In this document: in pieces, positions 1 to 10,353 of the stretch
How positions within the stretch are numbered: the stretch's first letter is position 1
How the letters are laid out: every line of letters begins with the position of its first letter
Origin: Dendrolimus kikuchii
Lineage: Eukaryota > Arthropoda > Insecta > Lepidoptera > Lasiocampidae
Length of the DNA: 64,000 bases
Assembly: GCA_019925095.2 (NCBI GenBank)
Contig: CM034409.1
Span: 8,244,501-8,308,500, forward strand
Direction of reading: 5' to 3'
Notes under the pieces: model-generated
The model's database searches: none
Told to the model about the DNA's origin: nothing
What the model saw: the letters and a program-made list of their open reading frames with translations, nothing else
Made by a program: the position numbers and the translations under genes

Positions 1-514
1 CTGCCATAATTATGAAATTTAAATAACCTGAAATATTCGCTAGGTTACATCTCAATATCATACATGATATAATACGATATTTGTGGGTAGAGTTAGTCGA
101 TATAAACAAAACACAAAATATATGTATGTATACTAGATCAGAGATACAGTATAAGACGTGTTCATCGGCCCACGTTGATTAACAGTCAATTATAAGTTCC
201 CATAACAGCGCCAATAAATGTTATTCAGTTGATTTCTAAGTATTTTGTTATAATCAATGTTTTTGAAGTCGGCGTCCGTTTGTGGTTCGACGAATGGCTC
301 TTTTATTGGCGTACCGAATTCGGTGATATCGCCGGTGTAAGCTTACTGGCCGGATGCGGCGGGGTTCACTATTATAATGCTAAAACCTTTAGAACGTACA
401 GAAATTCATGTGATATACATATGTTTTACATTATACATAGCATACATTTATTATGTTTACAATAATTTATTACAAACAATTCAATAACATTAAGACTTGG
501 ATGTTTTGGCACAT
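1..514. other. AT-rich stretch, no recognised gene
   Basis: No splice-flanked exon or known repeat end is recognised here. A GC-richer patch at about 255-380 stays open for some 40 codons on the minus strand (Arg-rich, including RIRPVSLHRRYHRIRY), but it has no start, no splice context and no family I recognise. It may be transposon debris. Confidence 0.35.
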
Positions 515-1345
515 GAAAAAAATGTGTATGTGCAGTTCACACGCAGCAGAAGTGGCACTTTAGAGATTTTTTTTTATTGGACTTGACTTTATGTTGTTGG
601 TCCGAAGGTCTCACAACTTTACCGGGGTTTTTGGGGCGAGCGCCTTTGTTGAGCCCGGGGGGCAACTTGCTCGAGGGAGATCTCTAGGGGGCTTTACCTC
701 GGCTGGACTGTTGCTATGAGAGGGGGATGAATCTAACGATGGCGACTAGAGGGCGACACAATGAACTAATTAATATCGAGCGACGGATAATATAAAGCCC
801 GTGGGGAAGGATCCCGGCGGACCGGGATCGGCGGTTCGAGGCAGCCTACACTAACTTACTGCCGTTTCGTAACGTGTTATAACTGGGAGAGATGAAACGG
901 CGACAGGAACTTCTCAGCAACACCTCCGGCCTATCCTATGGAAGGGGGGGGGGGGGGAGCGTGTCATGTCTCCTGGTGTCCCTCGCAGGGAAATGGAAAT
1001 ATCGTGATTGGCGACGTCTGGGACGCCACCGTCTGTGTCTGTCTGTCGGTGCCTGCCAGCCTGCCGTCCTAACCGCGGGCGGGCTGATCCGGGCAAGCCG
1101 TTTTGTAATAGGAACTTTATAGAATACACTTAATACAATCTACAACGCTTAATAGACAAGAGTGAGGAGGCTACGAAGCACCGCACAATAAGGAGACCGT
1201 ATTATATGAAACGCTGTATAATGTATTCTATCTCATCCTACCGCAGGCCTAGTCTTGTACATTTATGTGTTTATCTCTTTTTAGTGTCGATTTTTCGTTT
1301 CATGGAGTTTCAAATTACAACGATTCTAAAGAAATTTCACTTAAA
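515..1345 (+). mobile_element. MITE-like 'GTTCACACGCAGTAGAAGTG' element, interrupted
   Basis: The left end (515-562) carries the head seen in other copies (tgtgcagttcacacgcag). The right end (about 1218-1345) carries the shared tail: gcaggcctagtc, then gtgtttatctctttttagtg, then a sequence close to aaagaagtttcacttc. Between them lies the LINE 3'-end repeat at 565-930. I infer one old non-autonomous element split by a later insertion. No coding capacity is seen. Confidence 0.5.
565..930 (+). repeat. LINE 3'-end-like repeat (family shared at 7955 and 40925)
   Basis: This GC-rich block shares ordered landmarks with 7955-8215: ctcgagggag, cctcggctggactg, ggatc..cggcgga..gggatcg, a cgtgttata motif, and an aaacggcgacagg..cttctcagcaac end. 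It resembles the 3' untranslated end of an R1/LOA-like LINE, because the 7.96-kb copy follows a LINE C-terminal coding remnant. Short open frames here are by-products. Confidence 0.5.
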
Positions 1346-1522
1346 AAACATTACATGTATGTAACAGTTCTATGTACGAATGTCTATATACTATGTGCCT
1401 TCTTTGCATTTATGTGTTTATCAAAGTTGTAGTATCGATTTAGGTATATTATTCATTATAATTTTATAGAATAGAATTTATTTCACCGTTCTATGTAGCT
1501 TTTCGGACTACATGAAAATTGA

Positions 1523-1790
1523 CATGAAAGAATGACTAAACAGATATACAATGCAAAAGTGGATGGATGCAAAAGTCGTGGAAGGCCACGACACACCTAC
1601 CATGATGAAATTGATCGTGTACTAGCAGAAGGTGATGTCAGGAGCCTTAAGAACAGACGAGCTTGCATGACAAGAGTTATGAATGTCAAAGAGGCAAGTG
1701 AGGTGTGTAAGAATAAGCCTAAATGGCACTCTGTTGTTCGTGCCTACCCCGCAAGGGAACTGGCGTGAAGTTATGTATGTATGTATGTGT
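1523..1790 (+). mobile_element. 5'-truncated LINE fragment with (ATGT)n tail and target-site duplication
   Basis: The frame at 1532-1768 reads as the C-terminus of a LINE reverse transcriptase: MTKQIYNAKVDGC, then GRPRHTYHDEIDRVLAEGDV, then NRRACMTRVMNVKEASEV. It stops at TGA and runs into an atgtatgtatgt tail. The 11-bp sequence atgaaaattga occurs on both sides (1512-1522 and 1791-1801). This marks target-primed insertion of a heavily 5'-truncated copy. Related copies are at 11498, 24596, 28410 and 63229. Confidence 0.8.
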
Positions 1791-1842
1791 ATGAAAATTG
1801 AAATAAATGAAATTATTTGGAAAAAAATAAAAATGTTTTGAT

Positions 1843-2075
1843 TTTTTTTTATTGCATGAGTTCAGAAGACAGGCAGACGGCCCACCTGATAAGAACATTT
1901 GCAACACCAAAGGTGCTAAGAGATCGGAACCTGGCCACTAATGGCAGAACACAACTCAAGGTTGTTTGGCAGAATACTCTAGACCAGGGGTGGTAGCTGA
2001 CTGTGGGTTGTTTTGCGGCTCTTACGACAGGCCTTCCGGTCGCAGGAAATTGTATTCTTTTCCGTCCCTGCACAG
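1843..2075 (-). mobile_element. SINE-A (LINE-tailed SINE), internally deleted copy
   Basis: Read on the minus strand, this runs from ctgtgcagggacgg through ttgtgttctgccattagtgg to ggtgttgcaaatg and a T-rich (A tail on minus) end near 1843. Relative to the 30052 copy it lacks the gatggtaaccgctttcca block. It is an old, diverged copy. Confidence 0.7.
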
Positions 2076-2428
2076 ATATTTTTTTTATGTTATGTTAACA
2101 CACGCAAATTGAATAATGACAAACGTTAATTCCAATAACAAAATAAATTGTACGGAGCCGTACGTTAATAAACAAGTCGTGACCCTCTCACCGTGTCGAA
2201 AGGCCATCTCAAGAAGCCGAAAGTTGTGTGCCGGTTGAATTTTTATAGTTTATAATTACTGTGATTGCGGCCGGGCGTGACTCTTATTCGCCCGATACAT
2301 ATACTCATAGCATTATGGAGTATATGAGAAATCGATGCTTTTAACTTTAATCTGTGGCGAGTAGGAGTTCAGTTTTCAGTTTCTATATAAAGCTAATATT
2401 TGAAGGTTCATTTATGTCTTTTAATTTG

Positions 2429-2763
2429 TACTAATGGCCGCCCGTGGTCGAAATTCGACCATAATATTTAATGTCAAAGACTATACTTCTATAATCACAG
2501 ATTTCACCCAGGTTACACTGTTAATTTGACTTTAACAATAAACAAAAGAATATATATGCGTGTGTGTATCAAATACATGGTAGTGTATGTAATGTTTTTA
2601 TTATTGATTTAATGTATTTATGATGCATAATTTTTAAAAAATATTAGCATACTGCACTCCTTCTCTATATAAACTATAAGTGTGCGAAATTTCATACTCC
2701 TTCGTCCGCGCAATTTTCGTAAAAAGGGGTACAAAGTTTTTGCTTCCCGTATTAATATATAGA
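2429..2763 (-). mobile_element. Non-autonomous Helitron, hairpin subfamily, full length
   Basis: On the minus strand it begins tctatatattaatacggg (2763) and ends with a hairpin ggtcgaatttcgacc followed by acgggc..attagt (2429). The 43507-43839 copy has the same ends and interior. Helitrons characteristically begin TC, carry a subterminal hairpin, end CTAG/CTRR, and transpose by rolling circle without target duplication. This copy has no coding capacity. Confidence 0.7.
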
Positions 2764-3465
2764 TGAAACAACTGAAGTGATCCGTATAAACTAACTATAC
2801 GATGCAAGTGGTGTACTTAATGAAACACCCCTTAAATATGAACTGTATTTATTATAGGTGCTCACAACAGAAATAGGTATGATTAGCACTACTGTACTAA
2901 ACGACAAGTTCAAGTCAATCAACACAAGTTAGTACTAGATCCCAGATATTCCTCTGAACATTGATAGCACTAATTGTATCAATTTCAGCGATTAATACTA
3001 GTTGCACCAATCAAACACACTAGTATTCACAAGATCCACGAAACTCACACTGAGAGTCCAAATGGCTATAGAGTCTTTCAAATGCTTCCTTTTCTTTTCT
3101 TGTGTGTATAACTTGATTCGGAAACTGATTGTATACTTGACCAATTGACTATGCCGGTGGCTCGCATCGCACTTACTAATGTACTACTTTTAAGCAGACG
3201 CTTAGCTGCTAATCGAGCGAGCTATTATTATTATTCGCGGTAAGCGGGGCGTGGGAGTATGGGAGTTCCAGGGTAGAGGTCAGGGGTGTGATTCTATCCG
3301 CAAGATAAACAATAAATCATTTAATGTTATCAAATATTGTCGCTTCTTTCCAGTTCTGCAGGTTTCAGGAATATTCATTCTTTTTGATAGATACGTCTTT
3401 ATATCACCATAAAGTCGTGGTTTTTATCAGTCTATATTTTAAACTGTGGTAAGGGAAACTTGTGG
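2764..3465. other. No recognised feature
   Basis: AT-rich sequence, with a GC-richer island around 3225-3290. No exon-like open frame with splice sites and no repeat shared elsewhere in the window was found. Confidence 0.4.
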
Positions 3466-3600
3466 CTTGAAAGAAAATACTATAATAAAAGTGAAGAAAG
3501 AAATATTGAGGTGGTCGGGACACGTAAAGAGAACGGATGAAAAAAGACTGATGGATAGGATTAAGGGATTGGATTGAAGGGGTGGGATAAAGGAGCAGGA
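3466..3600 (+). pseudogene. LINE reverse transcriptase C-terminal remnant
   Basis: The plus strand reads VKKEILRWSGHVKRTDEKRL followed by a few residues and a stop. This matches the common LINE C-terminal motif of the form RW.GHV.R..E.RL. It is a fossil fragment with no domain upstream. Confidence 0.55.
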
Positions 3601-3849
3601 AAGTAGGCCATCGGAACTTTCATTCATGGCACGAAACACGATTACCTTAAAGATAACCGTCTCATGCCGATATTCTGTAAGAGTGTGGTATCACACCGAT
3701 CGAGCCGATCCGGAGAGCTATAACCAAGTTAATGATTCCTAGCATGGCTCTACCACGCAGGGCACGTCCTAGTTCTTTTTCTGCCGTAGGTAAACTCAAA
3801 AAATGCCGCCCCCTCTTAAATCTAAAGCTTAAAAAAACTTCGTTGACCA

Positions 3850-4187
3850 AAAAATTATGTGTGTGCAGTTCACACGTAGTAGAAGTGAGACAAAGTGTGA
3901 CAAAGGGTGGGAGGGATTCTAAATTTCGTGACGTCATGTTTCATATATTATATCGTTTTAATATATTTAAGCTCTACAAACACGGATCTTGAAATATTTA
4001 CAAAATACTTTAAAACATTTCCAACTCTATCTGTATGAGCATAGTGTTTATAAATATAATGTATTCCATCTTATTTTATCGCAGGCTTAATCCTATATAT
4101 TTATGTGTTTATCTCTTTTTAGTGTCGCTTTTTCGTTTCATCGAGATTCAAATCACAATGATTCTAAAAAAGGTTCACTTCAAACAT
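3850..4187 (+). mobile_element. MITE-like element, 'GTGACAAAGGGTGGGAGGGA' subfamily
   Basis: Head: tgtgtgcagttcacacg..agaagtgagac. This is followed by a gtgacaaagggtgggaggga segment (next to a gacgtcatg), then ttccaactctatctgtatga, then the shared tail (aggcttaatcctata, gtgtttatctctttttagtg, gattctaaaaaaggttcac). Near-complete sister copies are at 20610 (plus) and 9885 (minus). It lies about 280 bp from the Poxn paired-domain exon, on its 3' side. Confidence 0.7.
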
Positions 4188-4465
4188 TATACATAATTGA
4201 GTTAAGACATTAATATTAATACAAGTTTTATTAACGAAAAATTGTTTTACTGCTAAAAAACAGTTTACATTTCTTTGTTTTTGGGCTTTAGTAGTTTAAG
4301 CGGTTTTGCAGACATTTTTGCTGCACCTACCGTCCCAAGTCGCTCCTGCTACCTCGTCAAATTACTTAGATATTCAAATTTTACACAAGCAACTCTAGAT
4401 AGACCAACCAAAGCGTATTTAATTAAGATCAAGAAGAAAACAGGTTTAAAATTAAGAAAACTTAC

Positions 4466-4686
4466 CTTAGTTTTACTCCCGCCGATAGAGCCTGGTCGAA
4501 TCGAACCAGTCTCGTAGAACCTCGTTAGGATCTTGGAAACGCAGCCGTGAGAGACGAGCAGTTGTCTGCTTATGTCGCAGGGTCTGACTCCCATTATGGC
4601 CAGCTCCACAATCCTCTTCCTCACCACATCGGGCAAAGGGCGGCCGTTTACGAAGACCCCGCCAAGTTGGTTTACGCCCGCTTGAC
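4466..4686 (-). CDS. Poxn: Pox neuro paired-domain exon (exon 2 of the visible gene)
   Basis: This exon encodes the N-terminal (PAI) half of a Pax paired domain, the DNA-binding module of a nuclear transcription factor that specifies poly-innervated sense organs in Drosophila. Seen: 73 full codons reading [56 protein letters not shown] and [17 protein letters not shown]. It is bounded by a tttttttacag acceptor (ending 4687) and a GTAAGT donor (4465-4460), and it starts with two bases (GT) of a split Gly codon. The [19 protein letters not shown] and GGSKTK features fit Poxn better than shaven/Pax2 (RQLRVSHG..LSRYYE) or Pox meso, as I remember those proteins. The second half of the domain is not found between 1 and 4465, so it should lie beyond the left edge. 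No stops or frameshifts are seen. Confidence 0.93.
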
Positions 4687-4749
4687 CTGTAAAAAATTAT
4701 TCTCTGTTTATGGCTTTTAGTTTGCGCAGTCGCATACCTTCTTTTGTTT

Positions 4750-4955
4750 TCTTTTTATTGACAATACCTATCAAACGGGACGACAGTCCCAGCAGATGGA
4801 AAGTGTTCACCGCCTCTTATGAACGTTGCTGACGCATTGCCAGCCTCGAGAAATTATTAGGACTTTCTTGAATAATTGCATGTCGTAGCGCAGGGAGAAA
4901 ACCAAACTTCTCTCCAATCCGTTATTGTACGCGGAAGAAACGTTCTAGAGAATCG
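4750..4955 (-). pseudogene. CR1/jockey-like LINE 3' remnant
   Basis: Its sequence order matches the better copy at 13000-13365 (minus): a region equivalent to ..acgttctagagaatcgt.., gtacgcggaag, then the gatgg..ttcaccgc tail motif. It lies about 65 bp upstream of the Poxn exon-2 acceptor on the minus strand, so the intron end has been invaded almost to the splice site. Confidence 0.5.
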
Positions 4956-5898
4956 TTATATAACTAATCATAATAATTAATAAATAGTTATCGGTGAACC
5001 TCAGCCCACCTCTCAACACCCCTTAGCCACTCATACCCCTGTTGCCTCTCACCATCCTTGTAAGGCATTTTTAGGAACTCATGCAGGGAGTGGCGAGTCA
5101 CCGTCTGCCCATTTTTCCATATTGCCCGAACATTACGATGGGCAGACGCCATAACCATAGCCCAGATCCCTAGTTTCACTAGCAGTTCATCCCAATAGCT
5201 CAGTAACTTTTGTTCTCATTTCCTAATACAATAGTACTATACTGACCGAGGCTTGTCCTTGGGTGTATTTTTATATGGTGTAGACAGGGATAATCGCCGG
5301 TCAGTGTCACGCTACATTTACATTAAATTTGTCAAGGGACTTCTACCTGTTAGCCTTCCCATGGGCCTACGCAAGCCCTCCAAAAGTCCGGGCTATTTTT
5401 ATGGCCCGTGGTCTTGAAAGACATACAAATAAATAGTTACACTTGGTTGCTCAAAGAAATTAAAGTGAATGTCTCGTCGATGGCCAGTATAGTGATTCCC
5501 CAGAACATTCTTTAGGTTAAAATTTCAAGCACATTAAAAAAAAACTGACAGTCGTAGGACTGCACGTCAGAAGTGAATTCTGTATCTGAGCGTGATGGTC
5601 ACGCGAGTTCAGCGCTTCTTACGGATATCATAAGTGCTCAACTGTTATGTATGTAAACCAATAAAACATTATAACAAGTAGGTAGATACAAAAATCATGT
5701 ACAATCATTCTCGAAATAGAAAGTATTACGATCAGTTGTTGTTTTATTAAAAAGTCCTAAATAGTAATCTATCACTCAACGTGCCTAAATAAGTTTTCAC
5801 TTCAAAGGCCAAAAACAGTTGACGTTCCACATCTCTACGGAACCTTACCTGGTGCATAAACTATACAAATTTTTAAAAAATTGTATAGTATATCTAAA
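4956..5898. other. Mostly unassigned; minus-strand open patch at 4988-5179
   Basis: A 63-codon minus-strand frame (MKLGIWAMVMASAHRNVRAI, then NGQTVTRHSLHEFLKMPYKD) has clean protein-like composition but no splice sites that fit and no family I recognise. The remaining bases are AT-rich without repeats I can match. Confidence 0.3.
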
Positions 5899-6466
5899 TT
5901 GTACATAAAATTGCGCGGACGGAGCAGTATGAAATTTCGCACACTTATAGTTTATATAGAGAAGGAGTGCAGAATGCTATTTTTTTTTTAATTATGCATA
6001 AAAATACATTAAATGAATTAAAAAAATTTACACACAGTACCATGTATTTGACACACACAATTTTTTTAAACTTTTTTTATTGCAGGAGTTCAGCAGACAG
6101 GCAGACGGCCCACTTGATGGAAAGCGGTTACCATCGCCTATGGACATTTGCAACACCAAAAGTGCTACAAATGCGCTGTTGCTCTCTTAAGGGAGACTGG
6201 AACCTGGTCACTAATGCCGGAACACAACTCAAAGTTGTTATGGCGACATACTTTAGACCAGGGGTGGTAGCCATCCAGTCCGGTAAACGCCCTATCACCT
6301 GGAATATACTCTTTTGTTTATTGTTAAAGTCAAATTAACAGTGTATGTAGCCTTGGCGAAATCTGTGATTATAGAAGTATAGTCTTTGACAACAGAGCCT
6401 TAATAATGTTCAAACTTATAATTTAAATTAATTATTATGGTCGAATTTCCACCACGGGCGACTAGT
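5899..6466 (+). mobile_element. Helitron hairpin-subfamily copy interrupted by a SINE
   Basis: The left half (5899-6060) matches 43545-43720: ttgcgcggacgga, then gcacacttatag, then attatgcataaaaatacat, then catgtatttgacaca. The right half (6303-6466) matches 43722-43839: tatactcttttgt, agtcaaattaacagtg, ccttggcgaaatctgtgatt, ending ccacgggcgactagt. The missing middle is exactly where a minus-strand SINE-A lies. The extreme 5' terminus is diverged or absent. Confidence 0.65.
6063..6302 (-). mobile_element. SINE-A copy nested in a Helitron
   Basis: On the minus strand: ggtgatagggcgtttacc.., tttgagttgtgttccggcat, ggtaaccgctttccatcaag, ctcctgcaataaaaaaag. The head upstream of the ggtggtaggg stem is missing (5' truncated). 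It interrupts the Helitron at 5899-6466 and is therefore younger than it. Confidence 0.75.
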
Positions 6467-7030
6467 AATAGTAAATTTATAATAACATACAATATAGAAG
6501 GAAATACATCAAAACTCATTAACGACAACATAGACGTCTCAATAAGGGTCAAGCATTAAGTTATTTCGCATTAAGGGCAGAAAACACCTGCCCTATTCAG
6601 TTTAATATTTATTTGATTGCCAAATTCCCTCGATCCCTTACAATTAGATAGACATCAGAGCGACAAAGATAATCGTGATAATAAACAATTTATTGTTTTC
6701 TTTTTAAATTAGAAAATAGATACGTTATCTTACTGTTTGTCTCGTAAATTATATTTACGAGCGCAGTTATGTTATACTCATAATTAGCATTTAATATACT
6801 GTTTATTGCTTTATTAACTAACAAAGTAAATATATGGAAAATAGGTATGTAGGGTCTTGTAGTAATTTAGATAAAAATAATTATTTTATGAAATAATCAC
6901 ATAATAATTTGTTTTTTAGGAGTGACCCGATTGGGATGGAATATTCCTCCGTCTTAAAGGAAGATCTTCCGCCGAGGCTATTGTTATTTCTCGCAGTCGC
7001 ATGCCTAAGCCCATCTATAATATTTTATTA
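6467..7030. other. No recognised feature
   Basis: AT-rich sequence with no shared repeat landmarks and no exon-like frame. Confidence 0.4.
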
Positions 7031-7059
7031 TATGGACTTGACTTTATGCTGATGGTCTG

Positions 7060-7365
7060 AAGACCGCGCTAAAACACAGTTATAACGGGAGCAACCTGCT
7101 GGAGGGACCGTTTCACCTTTCAACTTCGTGGCCGTGTGAACCTGAAGTAGAGGAAGCCCCCTTGCACATAGTGTTCGATTGCCTGCTTTTTGCGGTTGAA
7201 AGGTACAACGCTGAACAGCGTCCACAGCCGTCGGCGAACAGCGTCGGACGTTCTAAACAACGCTTTAGGACGAACATCACGCGCAAGAAAATATGCGATC
7301 TTCTCGAGACTTCATTAATCTTAATAATTAAAATTAATAAGAATCGTAATAAGGGCAGTCAATAA
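7060..7365 (+). pseudogene. R1/LOA-like LINE ORF2 C-terminal zinc-knuckle remnant
   Basis: The plus frame over about 7128-7365 reads CEPEVEEAPLHIVFDCLLFA and then VERYNAEQ. The spacing of Cys, His (in LHIVFDC) and Cys resembles the CCHC knuckle at the end of R1-clade ORF2 proteins (compare C937..C954 of the intact element at 54935). The frame continues to 7365 and upstream homology is lost. The related 3'-end repeat follows at 7955. Confidence 0.5.
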
Positions 7366-7574
7366 GAAGCGGTCTAATAACATCGCTGCAGGCGTATAAT
7401 AAGCATACGCAGCCGCTAGCGTTAAGTTAAATGTATTTAAAATAAGTACTCATAGGATAGCCATAAAAGTTCATGTATATAGACAGATAAATAGATAGAT
7501 ATAAGATATGGAAAAAAGTAGGAATGTTATATGCATAAAGCATAGTAGGAATAAATAGATAATAGTATATGTAA

Positions 7575-7775
7575 TCTATAAATATATATAAGTCAATTGC
7601 TGTTCGTTAGTCTCGCTAAAACTCGAGAACGGCTGGACTGATTTGGCTAATTTTGGTTTTGAATTATTTGTGGAAGTCCAGGGAAGGTTTAAAAGGTGAG
7701 TAGATATGTAAAAAAAATACTTGTATTATAGTAAAAATGATTCTGAGGTAGTACCAAGTTTGCCGGGTCAACTAG
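7575..7775 (+). mobile_element. Short non-autonomous Helitron
   Basis: Begins tctataaatatatataagt, carries aactcgagaacggctggact..gatttggct (the conserved 5' interior of these elements), and ends gccgggtcaactag followed by T. The ends match the 21280 and 62144 copies. About 200 bp, no coding capacity. Confidence 0.65.
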
Positions 7776-7954
7776 TAGATAATAAATAAGTACATTTTTG
7801 AAAAAAATATGAGACAAAGAAAAAATAAATAAATAAAAGATACCCAACCTTTTCCCTAACAGCAATAAAAATAAAAAGATAATAAATAAAAGAGAAAAAT
7901 AAAACGCTCTATCTTACCTTATGATCTCCATCATAAGGTACAGCTAAAAACAAA

Positions 7955-8215
7955 TCCTGCTCGAGGGAGCTTTCTAGTTACCTCAGCTGGACTCTTGCCA
8001 TGAGAGGATTTAAATGTAATGATGCCAGCCAAAGAGCGGCAACAACGAAATAATTAATGACTGGCGACGGATGACATGAAGCCCGAGGGGAAGGATCTCG
8101 GCGGACTGGGATCGAAGATTTGAGGTGATCTATCTTACTGCTGTTTCACAACGTGTTATAGCTGTGAGAGCAAAAACGGCGAAAGAAACTTCCCAGCAAC
8201 TTCTGTTGGAAATTT
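7955..8215 (+). repeat. LINE 3'-end-like repeat
   Basis: Collinear with 660-930: ctgctcgagggagctttct, cctcagctggactcttgcc, ggaaggatctcggcgga, cacaacgtgttatagctg, and an aaacggcgaaagaaacttcc end. Probably the untranslated end of the same LINE family as the remnant at 7060-7365, separated from it by a Helitron. Confidence 0.5.
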
Positions 8216-8254
8216 GTATATATCCTTTATACGTGTCTGGAATCGTTTGCGACT

Positions 8255-8440
8255 TCAATTATTGCACAGCGCCATCTTTTGGCTTGTAAGTGTTCCACTA
8301 TAGTTCCAAACATAAGACTTATGTTTTAACTGTGTATAAATGGCTGTTTTATCGCTAAAAAAGCGATCCCTTCCAGACAACCCGTGGCAGAAATAAATTT
8401 GAATTGTAAACAGGGATGGTGGTATACATACACTAGACAC
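8255..8440 (-). repeat. RTE-like LINE 3' tail fragment (diverged)
   Basis: On the minus strand a gggttgtctggaagggatcg motif is followed by an A/T-rich tail. The same 'tctggaagagatcgc..agcgataaggccgcc' signature occurs in better copies at 21740, 42050, 50530 and, reversed, at 60020 and 31560. Confidence 0.45.
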
Positions 8441-8544
8441 AGGCACCGCGTTAAAAAAGGGCGGTGGCGGCGCGCTGGAGGTTCTCAGTGGGCGGCGGCA
8501 CAGCGCCGGCGGCGTGACAATTTCAAGTTTCTAACTTACTGTAT

Positions 8545-8860
8545 TTAAATCTACTCCATCTATAATAAATAAAACGAAGTTTTAAGCGCCGTATTTTATA
8601 TGATTTTTATTTCGACGTTTTGGTCAATTTTCAGTAGCCGAAATAACGTCAAACAAAGATGAAGTGTCAATGAATAATGTTAAAGTTTTTATTTAGCATA
8701 CCACCAACTTGTATTTTTTAATTATTTAGTATTAATTTTTGTTTATGGTTATTATTTACTCTATGGGAGCCTAATCTAATTTACCACCGCTTCGCAACAT
8801 GTTGTGGCTTAAAGAGAAGAAGTGGCGCAAGGAACTCTTCAGCGACTCCATGTGTGTTTG
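8545..8860 (+). repeat. Repeat F4 ('ttttaagcgcgg...cttcgcaacatgt')
   Basis: Landmarks in order: gaagttttaagcgccg, ttatttcgacgttttggtc, atgaagtgtcaatgaataat, tttagcataccaccaacttg, ttaccaccgcttcgcaacat, gaagtggcgcaaggaactc. The same order occurs at 9598-10690, 22600 and 37025. It is a non-coding interspersed repeat of unassigned class. Confidence 0.6.
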
Positions 8861-8869
8861 CTTCGAAAA

Positions 8870-9355
8870 ACAATCACAAACAAGACTAGAGCACCTATCA
8901 GCAGCACCTAAAAAGTCCACCTTTCTTTCTTCTTGTCATTCCACAACGGTTATAAAATCGCGGGCACACGGGCAGATCATAGCAGAGATCACAATAACAG
9001 ACCATGCAATATAAACTTGATAAGTGTGGTTAAGCATAACTTTATTACACGCAGTGAGCGAAAATGATATGAAAGGTAAAAAAGAAAATTTACAACCAAT
9101 ATGAAGAGTTTAAATAAAAGTCGTAATATTAAGTTTACCGTCGGAAGGATAAAACCTCATTTAGTAAAGCCGTCGTAAACTGTAAGGCATAATTTACACT
9201 AAAATGCAAGTGAGAAATTTCTTAAAGCAAATTCACGTATAGTTTGCGCAAAACATTATAGTCGGTCTTACTATGCAACAGTTGGCTAGCCAATAAAATC
9301 TTTTTAGGGCAACAGAGCTATTTAAGTAAAAAGAAAACAGTACTGCTTCACATAT
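8870..9355. other. No recognised feature
   Basis: Unique-looking AT-rich sequence. The short open frame at its left edge runs out of repeat F4 and is not a gene. Confidence 0.4.
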
Positions 9356-9360
9356 ATAGT

Positions 9361-9595
9361 ACTAGCTGCGCTCCGCGGTTTCACCCGCGTGGTGATGGAA
9401 AATCGTTATATTTTGGATAATTCACACTATATATTTATAAAATAGCCCATGTGTTATTTTAATGTATAAGCTATATTATTGTAAAAGTTTCATCAAAATC
9501 GATTCAGTAGTTTTTACGTGAAAGAGTAACAAACATACATCCATACATTCTCACAAACTTTCGCGTTTATGATATAAGTACGATGCTTTTACGTT
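9361..9595 (-). mobile_element. Non-autonomous Helitron
   Basis: On the minus strand the 3' end is a GC hairpin (ccacgcgggtgaaaccgcgg) followed by agcgcagctagt. The 5' end near 9590 reads tatcataaacgcgaaagttt. The interior includes acttttacaataatatagc and attttccatcacc. This is the typical short lepidopteran Helitron arrangement. Confidence 0.6.
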
Positions 9596-9737
9596 TTCGC
9601 GACTAGTACACATAATTTAAACTACGTTTTAACGGTTTTAAGCGCGGCGTTTTAATTGAGTTTTATTTCGACGTTTTGGCCAATCAGCAGCCGTGATCAT
9701 GGAAGACGAAGATGTCAAGTGTCAATGAGTAATGTTT

Positions 9738-10353
9738 GTGGAGGGTACAGGTAAGGAGTATCATCTTTGTGTTGAAAAAGTGTCCGTCAAAACGCGAGTA
9801 ATAAGGGTGGCGCTGCCTAAGGGTGGGTAGCATAGTATACATTTTAAAGGAAGCGCCAAAAGTAATTAGTGTGAGGTAGAAAAATAAACAAGGACCGCAA
9901 GATATCCGCTTTGTTTTTGAACTGAAACTTCTTTAGAAACGTTGTAATTTGAATCTCGATGAAGCGAAAAAGCGACACTAAAAAGAGATAAAAACATAAA
10001 TCTATAGGACTGAGCCTGCGAGAGAATGAGATAGAATAGATTATATTTAATAATTTAAATACTATGCTCATACAAATATAGTTGGAAATGTTTTCGAGTT
10101 TTTCGTTAATACTTCAAATTTCGTGTTTTAAAGCTTAAATATATTATAACGATATAATATATGAAATGTGACGTCACGAAATTTAGACTCCCTCCCACCC
10201 CTTGTCACACTTTGTTTCACTTCTACTGCGTGTGAACTGCACGCACACACACACACACACTTTTTCTTAACCTCTATTTTCAGCATACTGTTGGGCACTT
10301 TTTCACCTTCCCCTCCATATAAGATGGTACTCCTTACCTCTACCCTCCATAGC
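9738..10353. mobile_element. TIR DNA transposon (hAT-like size TSD), non-autonomous
   Basis: The ends are inverted repeats. Left: tggagggtacaggtaaggag then tatcatctt. Right, reversed: tggagggtagaggtaaggag then taccatctt. Both continue inward to gaaaaagtg(t/c)cc. The 7-bp sequence aatgttt flanks both sides (9731-9737 and 10354-10360). 7-8 bp duplications fit hAT-type elements, but no transposase is present, so class is inferred. It contains a MITE-like copy at 9885-10262. Confidence 0.65.
9885..10262 (-). mobile_element. MITE-like element, 'GTGACAAGGGGTGGGAGGGA' subfamily
   Basis: Minus-strand head at 10262 (tgtgtgtgtgcgtgcagttc, then gcagtagaagtgaaacaaag), gtgacaaggggtgggaggga, gacgtcacatttcatat, ttccaactatatttgtatga, and a tail near 9900-9990 (gtcctatagatttatg, cgctttttcgcttcatcgag). 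It lies inside the TIR element at 9738-10353. Confidence 0.7.

Noticed and set aside
1..4465. Second paired-domain exon of Poxn
   Set aside because: I looked on the minus strand for the conserved second-half segments (such as FAWEIR and SSINRILRN) and found none; they should lie beyond the left edge.
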